In this document: one piece after another, positions 16,172 to 23,875 of the stretch
Layout of the letters: the number at the start of each line of letters is the position of its first letter
How positions within the stretch are numbered: the first letter of the stretch is position 1
Assembly: GCA_030612365.1 (NCBI GenBank)
Contig: JAUWOA010000005.1
Coordinates: 1-53,680 of the forward strand
Direction: 5' to 3'
DNA from: Candidatus Thorarchaeota archaeon
GTDB lineage: Archaea; Asgardarchaeota; Thorarchaeia; Thorarchaeales; Thorarchaeaceae
Length of the DNA stretch: 53,680 nt
Notes under the pieces: generated by a model
What the model saw: only the letters and a program-made list of their open reading frames with translations
What the model was told of the DNA's origin: nothing
Database searches by the model: none
Translations under genes and position numbers: made by a program

Positions 16172-18064
16172 TCAAACATCCTCCTGTTTGATTGCGCCTT
16201 GTGGACATACTGCAACGCATGTTCCGCAATAATTGCACATTGTTTGATCAATCACTGCCTGTCCGGTTTCCGTATCGAGATACATGGCTGGACATGACAA
16301 GCGATTCAAACAACGCTTACATGAATTACAGAGTTCGGAATCGACGTAGTAAGGTGTGGGGAACTCTCCGGTCTTACGGCGCTCAGCGGCTTCAAGAAGT
16401 GCACAAGGAGCAATTGAAACTAGTACTGATGGTTTATGATTTTCTCTTGTCCATGTGGTCATTTCCCGAACTGCAGCAACAAGATCTGCCAAGGAAGCGA
16501 ATGGATCGATTGTCTTCACGTATTCCACTCCAAGTCCCTTACAGACTTTAGCAATGTTGAGTGGTGGTACCTTTTCCTGCATTCCTGTGACACCAGTTCC
16601 TGGATGAGGCTGATGTCCAGTCATTGCAGTTGTATGGTTGTCAAGTATGACTAGACTAATTCTATGCTGATTGTAGACGGCATTAGCGATTCCAGGTAAT
16701 CCAGCTGCAAAGAAGGTACTATCACCTATTGTAGCAACGACATCTTGGTCTGTGACTTCAGCTAGACCGCAGGCTGTTGTAATTGAAGAACCCATATCGA
16801 ACAGAATGTCAGCAGTTTCTAATGGTGGCGAAATACTGAGCGTATAGCATCCGATGTCCGATGGATAGATTGCTTTTCCGCGTGTGGCTACTCGAATTGC
16901 ATAGTACGTAGCCCTGTGAGGACATCCAGCACAAAGAAGCGGAGGACGTGGAGGCAATTCTAAGATTTCACTAGCTTTCTGGTCGATTGTCTTCCAGTTA
17001 ATACTCGTATTACAATTCAGAATCTTCGAGAGAGCCTCAATCACAATTCGTGGACTGTATTCGAGCGTTCGAGGGAAGAAACCCTGTTCTTTGCCGAGAA
17101 TGTTTGTTTTGATTCCATTAAGTTGTGCAATCCTTCTAGCATGTGTTTCCAAGAATGGATCAAGTTCTTCGACAATCATCACTTGCTTATGACGCTTGAG
17201 AAACTCTGATATCATCTTCTCAGGAACAGGATGTGTCATTCCAAGCTTCAAGGTTTCAGCATCAATGTTTAAGGTCGATAGAGCTTCAACCACGTAATTG
17301 TATGAAACTCCGCTAGTAATTATTCCCAGATTTCCACTGCCAATTGTGAAATTGAGCTCTGTTGATTCTGAGATTTCCATTGCGAGTTCAATCTGTTTCA
17401 AAAGCCAAGAATGGCGAATTCGAGCTACTGAAGGTATTGGCACAAATCTGAATGGGTCTTTGACAAATTCGACTTTTTTTGGTCTATCCTGAATCGGACC
17501 GAATGTGACTGGTGATCTAGTATGATTGATTCGGGTGGTTGTACGAAAGAGAATAGGTAGCTCGAGCTTTTCTGAGATTTCGTAGGCTTGGAGTAACATT
17601 GACTTCGCTTCAGAAGGATCAGACGGTTCTATTAGAGGCATATTACCCATGAGTGCATAGTAGCGGGAATCGTTCTCGTTTTGGGAGCTCCACATGCTTG
17701 GATCGTCAGCAACAATTATGACCATCCCACCTCGAACTCCAACATAAGCTAGTGAAAAGAATGGATCAGCAGCTACATTGAGACCAGGTCCTTTACATAC
17801 CATCATAGATCGAACGCCAGCTACAGCAGCAGCTCCAGCGACTTCCAGTGCAACTTTTTCGTTGGTACTGAATTCGAAATAGAAATCGGGGATGTGTGGC
17901 GCCATGAAAGTGAGATTGTTTCCTATTTCGCTGCTTGGAGTACCAGGGTACAAAGCAACTAGCCGTACTCCCGCCTCAAGCACTCCGCGTGCTATCGATT
18001 CATTGCCAAGTAGAAGTATTTCCTTGCCGACATTGTCCTCCAAGAGTTGTTTAGGTTTGGTCAA
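16172..18064 (-). CDS. iorA: Indolepyruvate ferredoxin oxidoreductase alpha subunit
   Basis: The protein is about 630 aa if translation begins at the TTG at 18064, seven bases after AAGGAGG. The ATG at 18088 lies upstream of that Shine-Dalgarno sequence and is less likely. The N-terminal half is the pyrimidine domain (GVRLVALYPGTPSSEIG). The TPP-binding part contains IGDSTFFAAGLPGIANAVYN. The C-terminus holds two 4Fe-4S clusters (CNSCKRCLNRLSC, and CNYCGTCVAVCPQG). This matches IorA in domain order and length. The enzyme serves aromatic amino acid fermentation. The region upstream is the candidate replication origin. Confidence 0.94.
   Translation of the reverse strand: MTKPKQLLEDNVGKEILLLGNESIARGVLEAGVRLVALYPGTPSSEIGNNLTFMAPHIPDFYFEFSTNEKVALEVAGAAAVAGVRSMMVCKGPGLNVAADPFFSLAYVGVRGGMVIIVADDPSMWSSQNENDSRYYALMGNMPLIEPSDPSEAKSMLLQAYEISEKLELPILFRTTTRINHTRSPVTFGPIQDRPKKVEFVKDPFRFVPIPSVARIRHSWLLKQIELAMEISESTELNFTIGSGNLGIITSGVSYNYVVEALSTLNIDAETLKLGMTHPVPEKMISEFLKRHKQVMIVEELDPFLETHARRIAQLNGIKTNILGKEQGFFPRTLEYSPRIVIEALSKILNCNTSINWKTIDQKASEILELPPRPPLLCAGCPHRATYYAIRVATRGKAIYPSDIGCYTLSISPPLETADILFDMGSSITTACGLAEVTDQDVVATIGDSTFFAAGLPGIANAVYNQHRISLVILDNHTTAMTGHQPHPGTGVTGMQEKVPPLNIAKVCKGLGVEYVKTIDPFASLADLVAAVREMTTWTRENHKPSVLVSIAPCALLEAAERRKTGEFPTPYYVDSELCNSCKRCLNRLSCPAMYLDTETGQAVIDQTMCNYCGTCVAVCPQGAIKQEDV
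16999..17012. repeat. Palindrome TAATAC-TC-GTATTA
   Basis: A perfect 14-bp dyad within iorA, made of the same half-site as the dyads around 9-10.7 kb but with the arms in the opposite order and a 2-base spacer. The same order occurs at 10138-10151. Confidence 0.5.
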
Positions 18065-18204
18065 TGATTGGCCTCCTTGCATTCGCATGAATGTTGTCGG
18101 GCGAAGAAAGAATCGTGGGTATCAGTCTTGCGGTATTGGACCTTATGAACACAAATCATTAAACTGAAAATTGCAGACATGCAAATAGATCACAAATTTT
18201 CCTA

Positions 18205-18216
18205 GAACACGTGTTC
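18205..18216. promoter_or_regulatory. Palindrome GAACACGTGTTC, copy 1 (left of the origin)
   Basis: A perfect 12-bp palindrome. The outer context TAG...CCAAG is the reverse complement of that around the copy at 18485, so the two are inverted relative to each other across the candidate origin. It also lies about 140 bases upstream of iorA and could act as an operator. Confidence 0.65.
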
Positions 18217-18277
18217 CAAGTATTGCGATCATGTATTACACAAATAGCTATCCATGTATTCGGCTAATATGACATAA

Positions 18278-18298
18278 CACCCCTTCATTTCCACTGGA
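18278..18298 (-). repeat. Origin recognition box (ORB) left
   Basis: On the minus strand it begins TCCAGTGGAAATGAAGGGG. It matches the archaeal ORB pattern: a TCCA-TGGAAA dyad followed by a G string. The G string points left, away from the AT-rich core. Confidence 0.75.
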
Positions 18299-18422
18299 GA
18301 ATAAAATGTGAGATGCATTGGGTGGGTATATATATAATATAATAAAATGGAGATGATCATCGGGTTCGAAAACATCTATATATATTTTTCGGCATCTATT
18401 CTTATCGACATCTTTATTATTT
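18299..18422. other. AT-rich duplex-unwinding element candidate
   Basis: About 124 bp between the two inverted ORBs, with TATATATATAATATAATAAAA (18328-18346 region) and TATATATATTTTTC (18379-18390 region) runs. It also has the perfect palindrome GATGATCATC (18352-18361) and a direct repeat AATAAAATG at 18300 and 18341. The AT content is clearly above that of the surrounding genes. Confidence 0.65.
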
Positions 18423-18443
18423 TCCACTGGAAATACAGGGGTC
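18423..18443 (+). repeat. Origin recognition box (ORB) right
   Basis: Begins TCCACTGGAAATACAGGGG, preceded by TT. It has the same pattern as the left box in inverted orientation, with its G string pointing right. Confidence 0.78.
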
Positions 18444-18484
18444 AGAGAGCCGTAATGATCTAAGTGAACTTAAAATGTAACTTG

Positions 18485-18496
18485 GAACACGTGTTC
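18485..18496. promoter_or_regulatory. Palindrome GAACACGTGTTC, copy 2 (right of the origin)
   Basis: A perfect 12-bp palindrome in the context CTTGG...TAA. The copy at 53594 has the same flanking bases. A GTAATAC box follows at 18505-18511. Confidence 0.68.
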
Positions 18497-18536
18497 TAAT
18501 GATTGTAATACGATAAATACAAAACCTGGAATAATT

Positions 18537-18827
18537 CTATAGCACTTCCTCAAGTACTTCAAAGATTCGAACTGTCAAAATGTCCTGGTATGAATGGAAG
18601 AGAGAGTCAAATTCACCTTGATACTCTCCCGGGACAAAGATCGCGGAGTCAGCAACAGCTTCTGCACCTATGCACTCGTCAAGTAACCCTGGCTTTCGTT
18701 TTTGTTTAATCCCAGTTTTTGTTTTCCAGGAATATAGGAATCCGTAAAGATCCTTGGTGAAAGAAACCCTTCTGGCATTCCTCTGACGAGCATGTTTACA
18801 GTCATAGAGATAGACAAAATTTGACAT
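18537..18827 (-). CDS. Small conserved-looking protein of unknown function
   Basis: The protein is about 96 aa from the ATG at 18827 (MSNFVYLYDCKHARQRNARR). An upstream ATG at 18851 would lie inside the palindrome at 18846 and is less likely. The N-terminal half is basic (SWKTKTGIKQKRKPGLLDEC), and the C-terminal half has SAIFVPGEYQGEFDSLF and ends FEVLEEVL. The alternating pattern suggests a small alpha/beta fold. I do not recognise a family. Its position between the candidate origin and the lysine genes, with an operator-like palindrome just upstream, is its main interest. Confidence 0.6.
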   Translation of the reverse strand: MSNFVYLYDCKHARQRNARRVSFTKDLYGFLYSWKTKTGIKQKRKPGLLDECIGAEAVADSAIFVPGEYQGEFDSLFHSYQDILTVRIFEVLEEVL

Positions 18828-18845
18828 TCTTCTTAGCCATAATTG

Positions 18846-18857
18846 GAACACATGTTC
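18846..18857. promoter_or_regulatory. Palindrome variant GAACACATGTTC, copy 3
   Basis: Differs from the perfect palindrome by one base near the centre and keeps the TTGG left flank. It sits between the small gene on the minus strand and the lysine-ketoglutarate reductase gene on the plus strand, so it could control either. GTATTAC follows at 18874-18880. Confidence 0.55.
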
Positions 18858-18974
18858 TGATTCATTAGTCCAAGTATTACAACGTACAAGAGGGAAGGCT
18901 TAAAGCAAAAATGCCTTGCTCAACAGCCGCCCCAGTCCTTGGATTGCATTCCCATCTTTCAAGGAGGAAATGTC

Positions 18975-20288
18975 GTGAACATCATTGGCCTGAGAAAAGA
19001 AGAGAAGATGTTCGAAACAAGAGTCCCCATTGTTCCTGAGCATATCAAGCTCTTGAGTACCAAACATGGGATTCAGTTCGTTGTTGAACCGAGTAATCAA
19101 CGAGCTTTTGGACCAGACGAGTTTGAAGAAGTTGGTGCGCAGATCAAACCCCTAAAGGGAACAGAAGTCCCTGTGATTCTGGGAGTGAAGGAGATGCCCA
19201 ACGACTTTTACGAAAAGGGAAAGGTGTACATCTTCTTCAGTCATACAATCAAGGGCCAAAAGTACAACATGCCAATGTTGAAGAAAATCATGAACGTAGG
19301 TGCAACTCTCATCGACTACGAACGAATTGTGAATGAGAAAGGATTCAGATTGATCTTCTTTGGTAACTGGGCCGGTCTCGCAGGGATGTCCGAAACATTT
19401 CGTATTCTAGGTTTGAGGCTCGAAATTGAGGGTATTGAACCGAATCCATTCTCTAGTATGAAACATACTGCACAATACAAGGATCTTGATGAACTCAAGA
19501 AAGGAATACAAACACTAGGCAAACGCATCAAAGAACAGGGTCTGCCCGACTCCTTAACACCTTTCATCGTTGGATTCGCAGGATACGGGAATGTATCACG
19601 AGGTGCCCAAGAAATATTTGACATACTCCCACACGAAACGATAGAACCCAAAGACTTGGCTAATGTCACAGCAAAGCAGGACCTACTCTACAAATGTGTC
19701 TTCAAGGAAGAGCATATGGTAGAGCCGCTAGACTCTTCAGTGGAATTCGAACTCATGGACTATTACGAACATGGTGCTACGAAATACAAAGGCAAATTTG
19801 AATCTTACATTCCTCATCTGACAGTATTAATGAACTGCATCTACTGGACTAAAAAATCCCCACGTCTTGTGACAAAGGACTTCATCCGAAAGCACTGGAA
19901 TGATCCTAATCGCCGCCTACGAATTGTCGGAGATATATCATGTGATGTTAACGGCGCAATGGAATTCACTCTTCAATGTACTGATGCTGGCGAGCCCGCA
20001 TTCATCTACCTTGTGGACGAAGATCGTGCGGTTTTGGGTGTAGAAGGAAATGGACCAGTTGTCATGGCAGTAGACAATCTCCCCACAGAACTTCCACGCG
20101 AATCATCCACTTCATTCAGCGAAACTCTGCTAGATTTCATACCTGCTCTGGCAAAAGCTAATTTCACAGTTCCTTTTAGTCAGCTCATGCTTCCCAGAGA
20201 ACTCAAGGATGCAACAATTGTGTACAACGGAGAGCTGACTAAGAATTACGAATATCTCAATAAACTCTTACTAAGCAAGGAGAATTAA
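18975..20288 (+). CDS. Lysine-ketoglutarate reductase-like protein (AASS N-terminal type)
   Basis: The protein is 437 aa from the GTG at 18975, seven bases after AAGGAGG (18961-18967); the ATG at 18939 lies upstream of that site. It matches the N-terminal half of bifunctional aminoadipic semialdehyde synthase: RKEEKMFETRVPIVPEHIKLL, an alanine-dehydrogenase-like N-lobe, IFFSHTIKGQKYNMPMLK, then GNWAGLAGM and GFAGYGNVSRGAQEI. The eukaryotic enzyme condenses lysine with 2-oxoglutarate to saccharopine using NADPH. The saccharopine dehydrogenase gene follows after two bases. The two genes correspond to the two halves of the eukaryotic fusion. The direction of the reaction here (lysine breakdown or synthesis) is inference. 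Confidence 0.88.
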   Translation: MNIIGLRKEEKMFETRVPIVPEHIKLLSTKHGIQFVVEPSNQRAFGPDEFEEVGAQIKPLKGTEVPVILGVKEMPNDFYEKGKVYIFFSHTIKGQKYNMPMLKKIMNVGATLIDYERIVNEKGFRLIFFGNWAGLAGMSETFRILGLRLEIEGIEPNPFSSMKHTAQYKDLDELKKGIQTLGKRIKEQGLPDSLTPFIVGFAGYGNVSRGAQEIFDILPHETIEPKDLANVTAKQDLLYKCVFKEEHMVEPLDSSVEFELMDYYEHGATKYKGKFESYIPHLTVLMNCIYWTKKSPRLVTKDFIRKHWNDPNRRLRIVGDISCDVNGAMEFTLQCTDAGEPAFIYLVDEDRAVLGVEGNGPVVMAVDNLPTELPRESSTSFSETLLDFIPALAKANFTVPFSQLMLPRELKDATIVYNGELTKNYEYLNKLLLSKEN

Positions 20289-20290
20289 AA

Positions 20291-21607
20291 ATGCAGAAAG
20301 TACTCTGTCTTGGTGCGGGTCTCGTAGCCCGCCCGTACATTCAATACTTGTGCAAACATGGATTTCATGTCATTGCGGCCAGTCGAACAAGGAGCAAGGC
20401 TGAGCGATTGATTGAAGGATGTGAGAGTGCAAAAGCTGTCACCCTGAATATCAAGACCGACAATGAACTACTTGACAAGCTAATTGCCGAAGCTGATTTG
20501 ACTTGTTCATTGCTTCCTTACACCTACCACGTGAAAGCTGCAAAAATAGCAATCAAATATCGCAAGCCATTCTGCACGACTTCATACATTTCCGATGAAA
20601 TGCAAGCCCTGGATGATGAGGCAAAGAAAGCGGGAATCTTGGTACTGAATGAGTGTGGAGTTGACCCTGGAATCGATCACATGAGTGCCATGAAGATAAT
20701 CGATGACATTCACAACAGAGGCGGCAAGGTCATAAGCTTCACATCTTTCACTGGAGGACTTCCTGCTCCTGATGCCAATAACAATCCATTTGGTTACAAA
20801 CTCTCTTGGAGTCCAAGAGGCGTTCTTCTTGCGGGCAAAAACGATGCTCATTTCCTGCGTGACGGCAAGGATGTGGTAATCCCGGGTCCTGAACTCTTTG
20901 ATAATTATGAAATCATAGAGGTTCCAGGTATGGGGAAGTTTGAAGGATATCCCAACAGGGATAGTACATCTTACATTGACATCTACAATATATCAGAAAC
21001 AAAGACAATGCTACGTGGAACTTTCAGAAACCCCGGTTGGTGTACCACGCTCAAGAAAATCGCAGATTTGGGTCTACTGGAACTTGATGAACATACCTTT
21101 GAAAATATGACTTACGCAGACATGATGCGTAAACTGACCGATTCCGAAAAAGGCGATCTACAAGGTGCAGTTGCGGAAGCAGCCGGGCTCAAGAAGAGTG
21201 ACCCAATCATTTCCCGTCTTGACTGGATTGGCCTCTTCAATGATACAGAGATTCCTTCGAATATTACAACATATCTTGATGCACTATGTCATCTCTTTGA
21301 AGAGAAGCTGCAGTATGCTCCTGGAGAACGCGATATGATAGTCATGCATCACGAGTTCATAGCAGAGTACAGCGATAAGAAGGAGAAGGTAACATCAACA
21401 CTGATTGATTATGGCATTCCAAATGGGGACTCCTCAATGTCAAGAACTGTTGCACTACCTGTAGCAGTAGCAAGTAGAATGATACTTGAAGGGAGAATCA
21501 CCTTAACCGGAGTCCACAGACCAATCAAGTCTGAACTATACGAGCCGATTCTAGGCGAACTTGAAAGCCTTGGAATCAAGCTTGAAGATCGCATTACAAC
21601 ACTGTGA
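20291..21607 (+). CDS. Saccharopine dehydrogenase (AASS C-terminal / Lys9 type)
   Basis: The 438-aa protein has an N-terminal Rossmann fold (KVLCLGAGLVARPYIQYL). Further features are the saccharopine dehydrogenase motifs LLPYTYHVKAAKIAI, ECGVDPGIDHMSAMKIID and SFTGGLPAPDANNNPFGYK, and a C-terminal segment with ALPVAVASRMILEG. It is of the glutamate-forming class, which splits saccharopine to aminoadipic semialdehyde and glutamate. It lies two bases after the reductase, with an AAGGAG Shine-Dalgarno inside the end of that gene. Together they form a two-gene lysine catabolic unit. Length is normal for the unfused enzyme. Confidence 0.9.
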   Translation: MQKVLCLGAGLVARPYIQYLCKHGFHVIAASRTRSKAERLIEGCESAKAVTLNIKTDNELLDKLIAEADLTCSLLPYTYHVKAAKIAIKYRKPFCTTSYISDEMQALDDEAKKAGILVLNECGVDPGIDHMSAMKIIDDIHNRGGKVISFTSFTGGLPAPDANNNPFGYKLSWSPRGVLLAGKNDAHFLRDGKDVVIPGPELFDNYEIIEVPGMGKFEGYPNRDSTSYIDIYNISETKTMLRGTFRNPGWCTTLKKIADLGLLELDEHTFENMTYADMMRKLTDSEKGDLQGAVAEAAGLKKSDPIISRLDWIGLFNDTEIPSNITTYLDALCHLFEEKLQYAPGERDMIVMHHEFIAEYSDKKEKVTSTLIDYGIPNGDSSMSRTVALPVAVASRMILEGRITLTGVHRPIKSELYEPILGELESLGIKLEDRITTL

Positions 21608-21701
21608 GCTAGAACCCCCAATTCTGGGCTACTCACAAGGACACGTGCTATACACTCAAGAATAGAGCAATCCGTGCAGTATAATCACTCTGAAAAACAA
21701 C

Positions 21702-22328
21702 TTACTTGCCAATTCGTATCTGAATCGCTGCCAGTACCTCTTCTGCTCTTTCAATGTCGCTTTGAACCTCTGGCAGCTCTGTCTTGAGACGGTATGTATA
21801 GCCTGATCTGTTGCCGTGTCTCTCCAGATGAGCCTCGCCGTTGTTCCACATTCGTGCAAGGTACGTTGATGCAGTGCTTTTCGGCAGGTCTTTCTCAAAC
21901 GTAGATTCATAGATCTCTGCCACATCCAATGATGAGAACTTTCCATGTTTGAACGAAGCATAAATTATCATCTGCATCTTCTCATAGTTGCTCATGGATT
22001 CATAGCTAATATCTTCGAAATTAACATCTGCCAACTCTTCAATTGTTGGTGCAAATGTGTAACCCGTACTAGTTTCTAAGAATACCTTAAACTTTCCAAC
22101 CATCTCTTCAGGGTTCCCCTTTACTTGGAAGCTTGACTCTTCTCCAGTCGACTCGTCAGAAACCAGAATCTTGAAGTCAAAAGGCGATTGAGTAAGTGAA
22201 AGAATCTTCTGAAACCGATTGAGTGCTTCATCTGGTCTGACGTACTTGCATTGAAAGATCTCGCGTAGACCAGGTCCAGAGCTGTAAGTGAACTCATAAA
22301 CGTAATTAGTTCTTTCACCTTCCGCCAT
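21702..22328 (-). CDS. Winged-helix-like protein, possible regulator
   Basis: The 208-aa protein has an N-terminal half rich in beta strands (YVYEFTYSSGPGLREIFQCK). Its C-terminal half looks like a winged helix (about 118-185: MQMIIYASFKHGKFSSLDVA, LPKSTASTYLARMWNNGEAH, GYTYRL). I cannot name the family. It converges on the saccharopine dehydrogenase gene. The 480 bp upstream of its start carry repeated ATTCACAA boxes, which suggests control by a dedicated regulator, perhaps by itself. That link is inference. Confidence 0.62.
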   Translation of the reverse strand: MAEGERTNYVYEFTYSSGPGLREIFQCKYVRPDEALNRFQKILSLTQSPFDFKILVSDESTGEESSFQVKGNPEEMVGKFKVFLETSTGYTFAPTIEELADVNFEDISYESMSNYEKMQMIIYASFKHGKFSSLDVAEIYESTFEKDLPKSTASTYLARMWNNGEAHLERHGNRSGYTYRLKTELPEVQSDIERAEEVLAAIQIRIGK

Positions 22329-22808
22329 GATTTCATCATACTCCGAATAGAGAGTCCATATTATTGCTATTCACAATAAATTATGGTCAATCTGCAGATA
22401 AATGTGAGTATGTGAATTACCAATACCTGGGTAAGCGCAAGATATTGCGTCTGTATACGTTCAAGACCCCCCCATCGCGATTCTCCTGTGGTAGCACGCT
22501 CTACACTCCGCAATGAATGTAATAAGGCCTATCCGCCCTTTAAATGAGAAAACAACCAATTACTCCATATGTTCAAGCATTCACTAGAATATGTGGCTTG
22601 TGAATGACCTGCAAGGGATAAAGAGTTCCCCTTACTTAGTTCCACTGGAAACGGAGGGGTGTGTCCATTCACAAGGATGAACGACATTATGAACTCCTTT
22701 TGCATACAATGGAGGCCTATAGTCTCCGATTTCTCAGGACGATTCACAATTATGGCGCCATTCACAACAGAATGGTGTGAATTAGTGTTAATGTAGTGAA
22801 TTTGATAA
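22329..22808. promoter_or_regulatory. 480-bp regulatory region with ATTCACAA boxes
   Basis: No gene. ATTCACAA or its complement occurs exactly at 22369-22376, 22598-22605, 22667-22674, 22742-22749 and 22760-22767. Near copies lie at 22411, 22579 and 22776. ATTCACA (22760-22766) and TGTGAAT (22776-22782) form an inverted repeat with a 9-base spacer. The region also holds a strong ORB-like box at 22641 and a weak one at 22467. It lies upstream of the winged-helix gene on the minus strand. Confidence 0.6.
22641..22661 (+). repeat. Origin recognition box (ORB), third copy
   Basis: Begins TCCACTGGAAACGGAGGGG. Of the three copies it is the closest to the classic archaeal ORB, including the GGAAAC core. 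It lies about 4.2 kb to the right of the pair at 18.28-18.44 kb and points right. Confidence 0.72.
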
Positions 22809-23819
22809 TCAAAGGGGTACCAAATAGTCATCCCAGCTCTCTCCTAGCACTAACTGGCTGAACTCCTCTCCAGATCGTCTATCTGTAATGGATTCAAATC
22901 GTCCTTTAGCTTCCACATCCATTCCCTTTGAAACCTGCTCTGTGAAACGTCCTCGGTAGCTTACAAGTCTTCTTAGATTACCAAGCCTGTTGCATTGAAC
23001 CTCATACGCACACGGAGTGAAGATTGAATCATGATCATCAGTCACATGACACTTGACTGTTAGCGTTCCTTCATTATGAATTTCAAAGTCATCGTACTCG
23101 TATCCAATCTCATCGGGCAATTTGACCATCCGAATGAAGAATTCGTACCCTCCGCAGAGTCCTTGTAAAACCTTGCCTGATTCAACTTTCTGTAAAACAT
23201 CACGCCATCGAGGCGTTTCACCCCATCTGAATGTGGTATGCTTATCCAGTAACTCGCCTGTATACCAACTCAAATCCTCAATCCCGTGAAACCGCTCCTT
23301 CAGAATGGAATGTACTTTCCTAGCTGGCTCTTCACCATAAATCACGAGATCAATATCAGATTCACTTGAGGCAAGTCCAACCAGTTGAGACCCTGTAAGC
23401 CCAATAGTTCTCCATTCAATCCCAGTTATGTCAATCAATATTTGGGCCAAGTCCAAAGATGCCTGCTGCAATGAGCTTGAATGTCGCCCCATATCTCTAA
23501 ATTGACGCAGACAGTCAACTGGATCAAGGGCAAATGCAATCCTATTCAAGGGCACACCCTGCAAAAGCCGTCCACGGGTTTCATCAAACCAAACATATTC
23601 GCTATGCTCTTTTTGCAGATAGTCTTCACGTTCTTTTAATGAAGTGATTTTTCTATACCGGACCCCATCAGAAGAAACACGGTTTCCATCCGAGGTAGGC
23701 AAATACCTCAGGTATGCAACAACTCGATTCCTGGGATGAACAACACCTTTCACCTCAAAGACGTGATCATCATCAGTAATTAGGAAAAAACCTTCGATAG
23801 CTTGGGAATTCAATACCAA
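22809..23819 (-). CDS. Predicted nucleotidyltransferase (COG1665-like)
   Basis: The 336-aa protein has a nucleotidyltransferase motif at 143-157: G-S at 143-144 and paired acids D155 and D157 in SSESDIDLVIYG, the pol-beta superfamily catalytic pattern. The N-terminal part (about 1-95) is a separate domain with HPRNRVVAYLRYLPT. The C-terminal part (from about 230) is rich in beta strands and could be OB-like. Archaea have a family of such stand-alone predicted nucleotidyltransferases with unknown substrates, and I think this belongs there. It is divergent from the cysteine desulfurase-like gene, with about 56 bases between the starts. Confidence 0.7.
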   Translation of the reverse strand: MVLNSQAIEGFFLITDDDHVFEVKGVVHPRNRVVAYLRYLPTSDGNRVSSDGVRYRKITSLKEREDYLQKEHSEYVWFDETRGRLLQGVPLNRIAFALDPVDCLRQFRDMGRHSSSLQQASLDLAQILIDITGIEWRTIGLTGSQLVGLASSESDIDLVIYGEEPARKVHSILKERFHGIEDLSWYTGELLDKHTTFRWGETPRWRDVLQKVESGKVLQGLCGGYEFFIRMVKLPDEIGYEYDDFEIHNEGTLTVKCHVTDDHDSIFTPCAYEVQCNRLGNLRRLVSYRGRFTEQVSKGMDVEAKGRFESITDRRSGEEFSQLVLGESWDDYLVPL

Positions 23820-23875
23820 TCAAAAATACCCACTATAGCACGATGTTAAAAACGTGTAGCAGACGATATCAAACC

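Larger units (their letters stand above)
18205..18511. other. Candidate chromosomal replication origin
   Basis: Between iorA and the small gene ending at 18537 lies a nearly symmetric array. In order: palindrome GAACACGTGTTC, an ORB-like box pointing left, about 120 bp of AT-rich DNA, an ORB-like box pointing right, and the same palindrome again in inverted orientation. Inverted ORBs flanking a duplex-unwinding element is the known layout of archaeal origins bound by Orc1/Cdc6. The nearest Orc1/Cdc6 gene in the window is 24 kb away at 42683. The sequence match is direct observation; origin function is inferred. Confidence 0.72.

Noticed and set aside
18537-18827. Small protein as a Cas2-like nuclease
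   Set aside because: The length and the YLYD start are superficially similar, but the Cas2 pattern is not followed and no Cas1 or repeat array is nearby.
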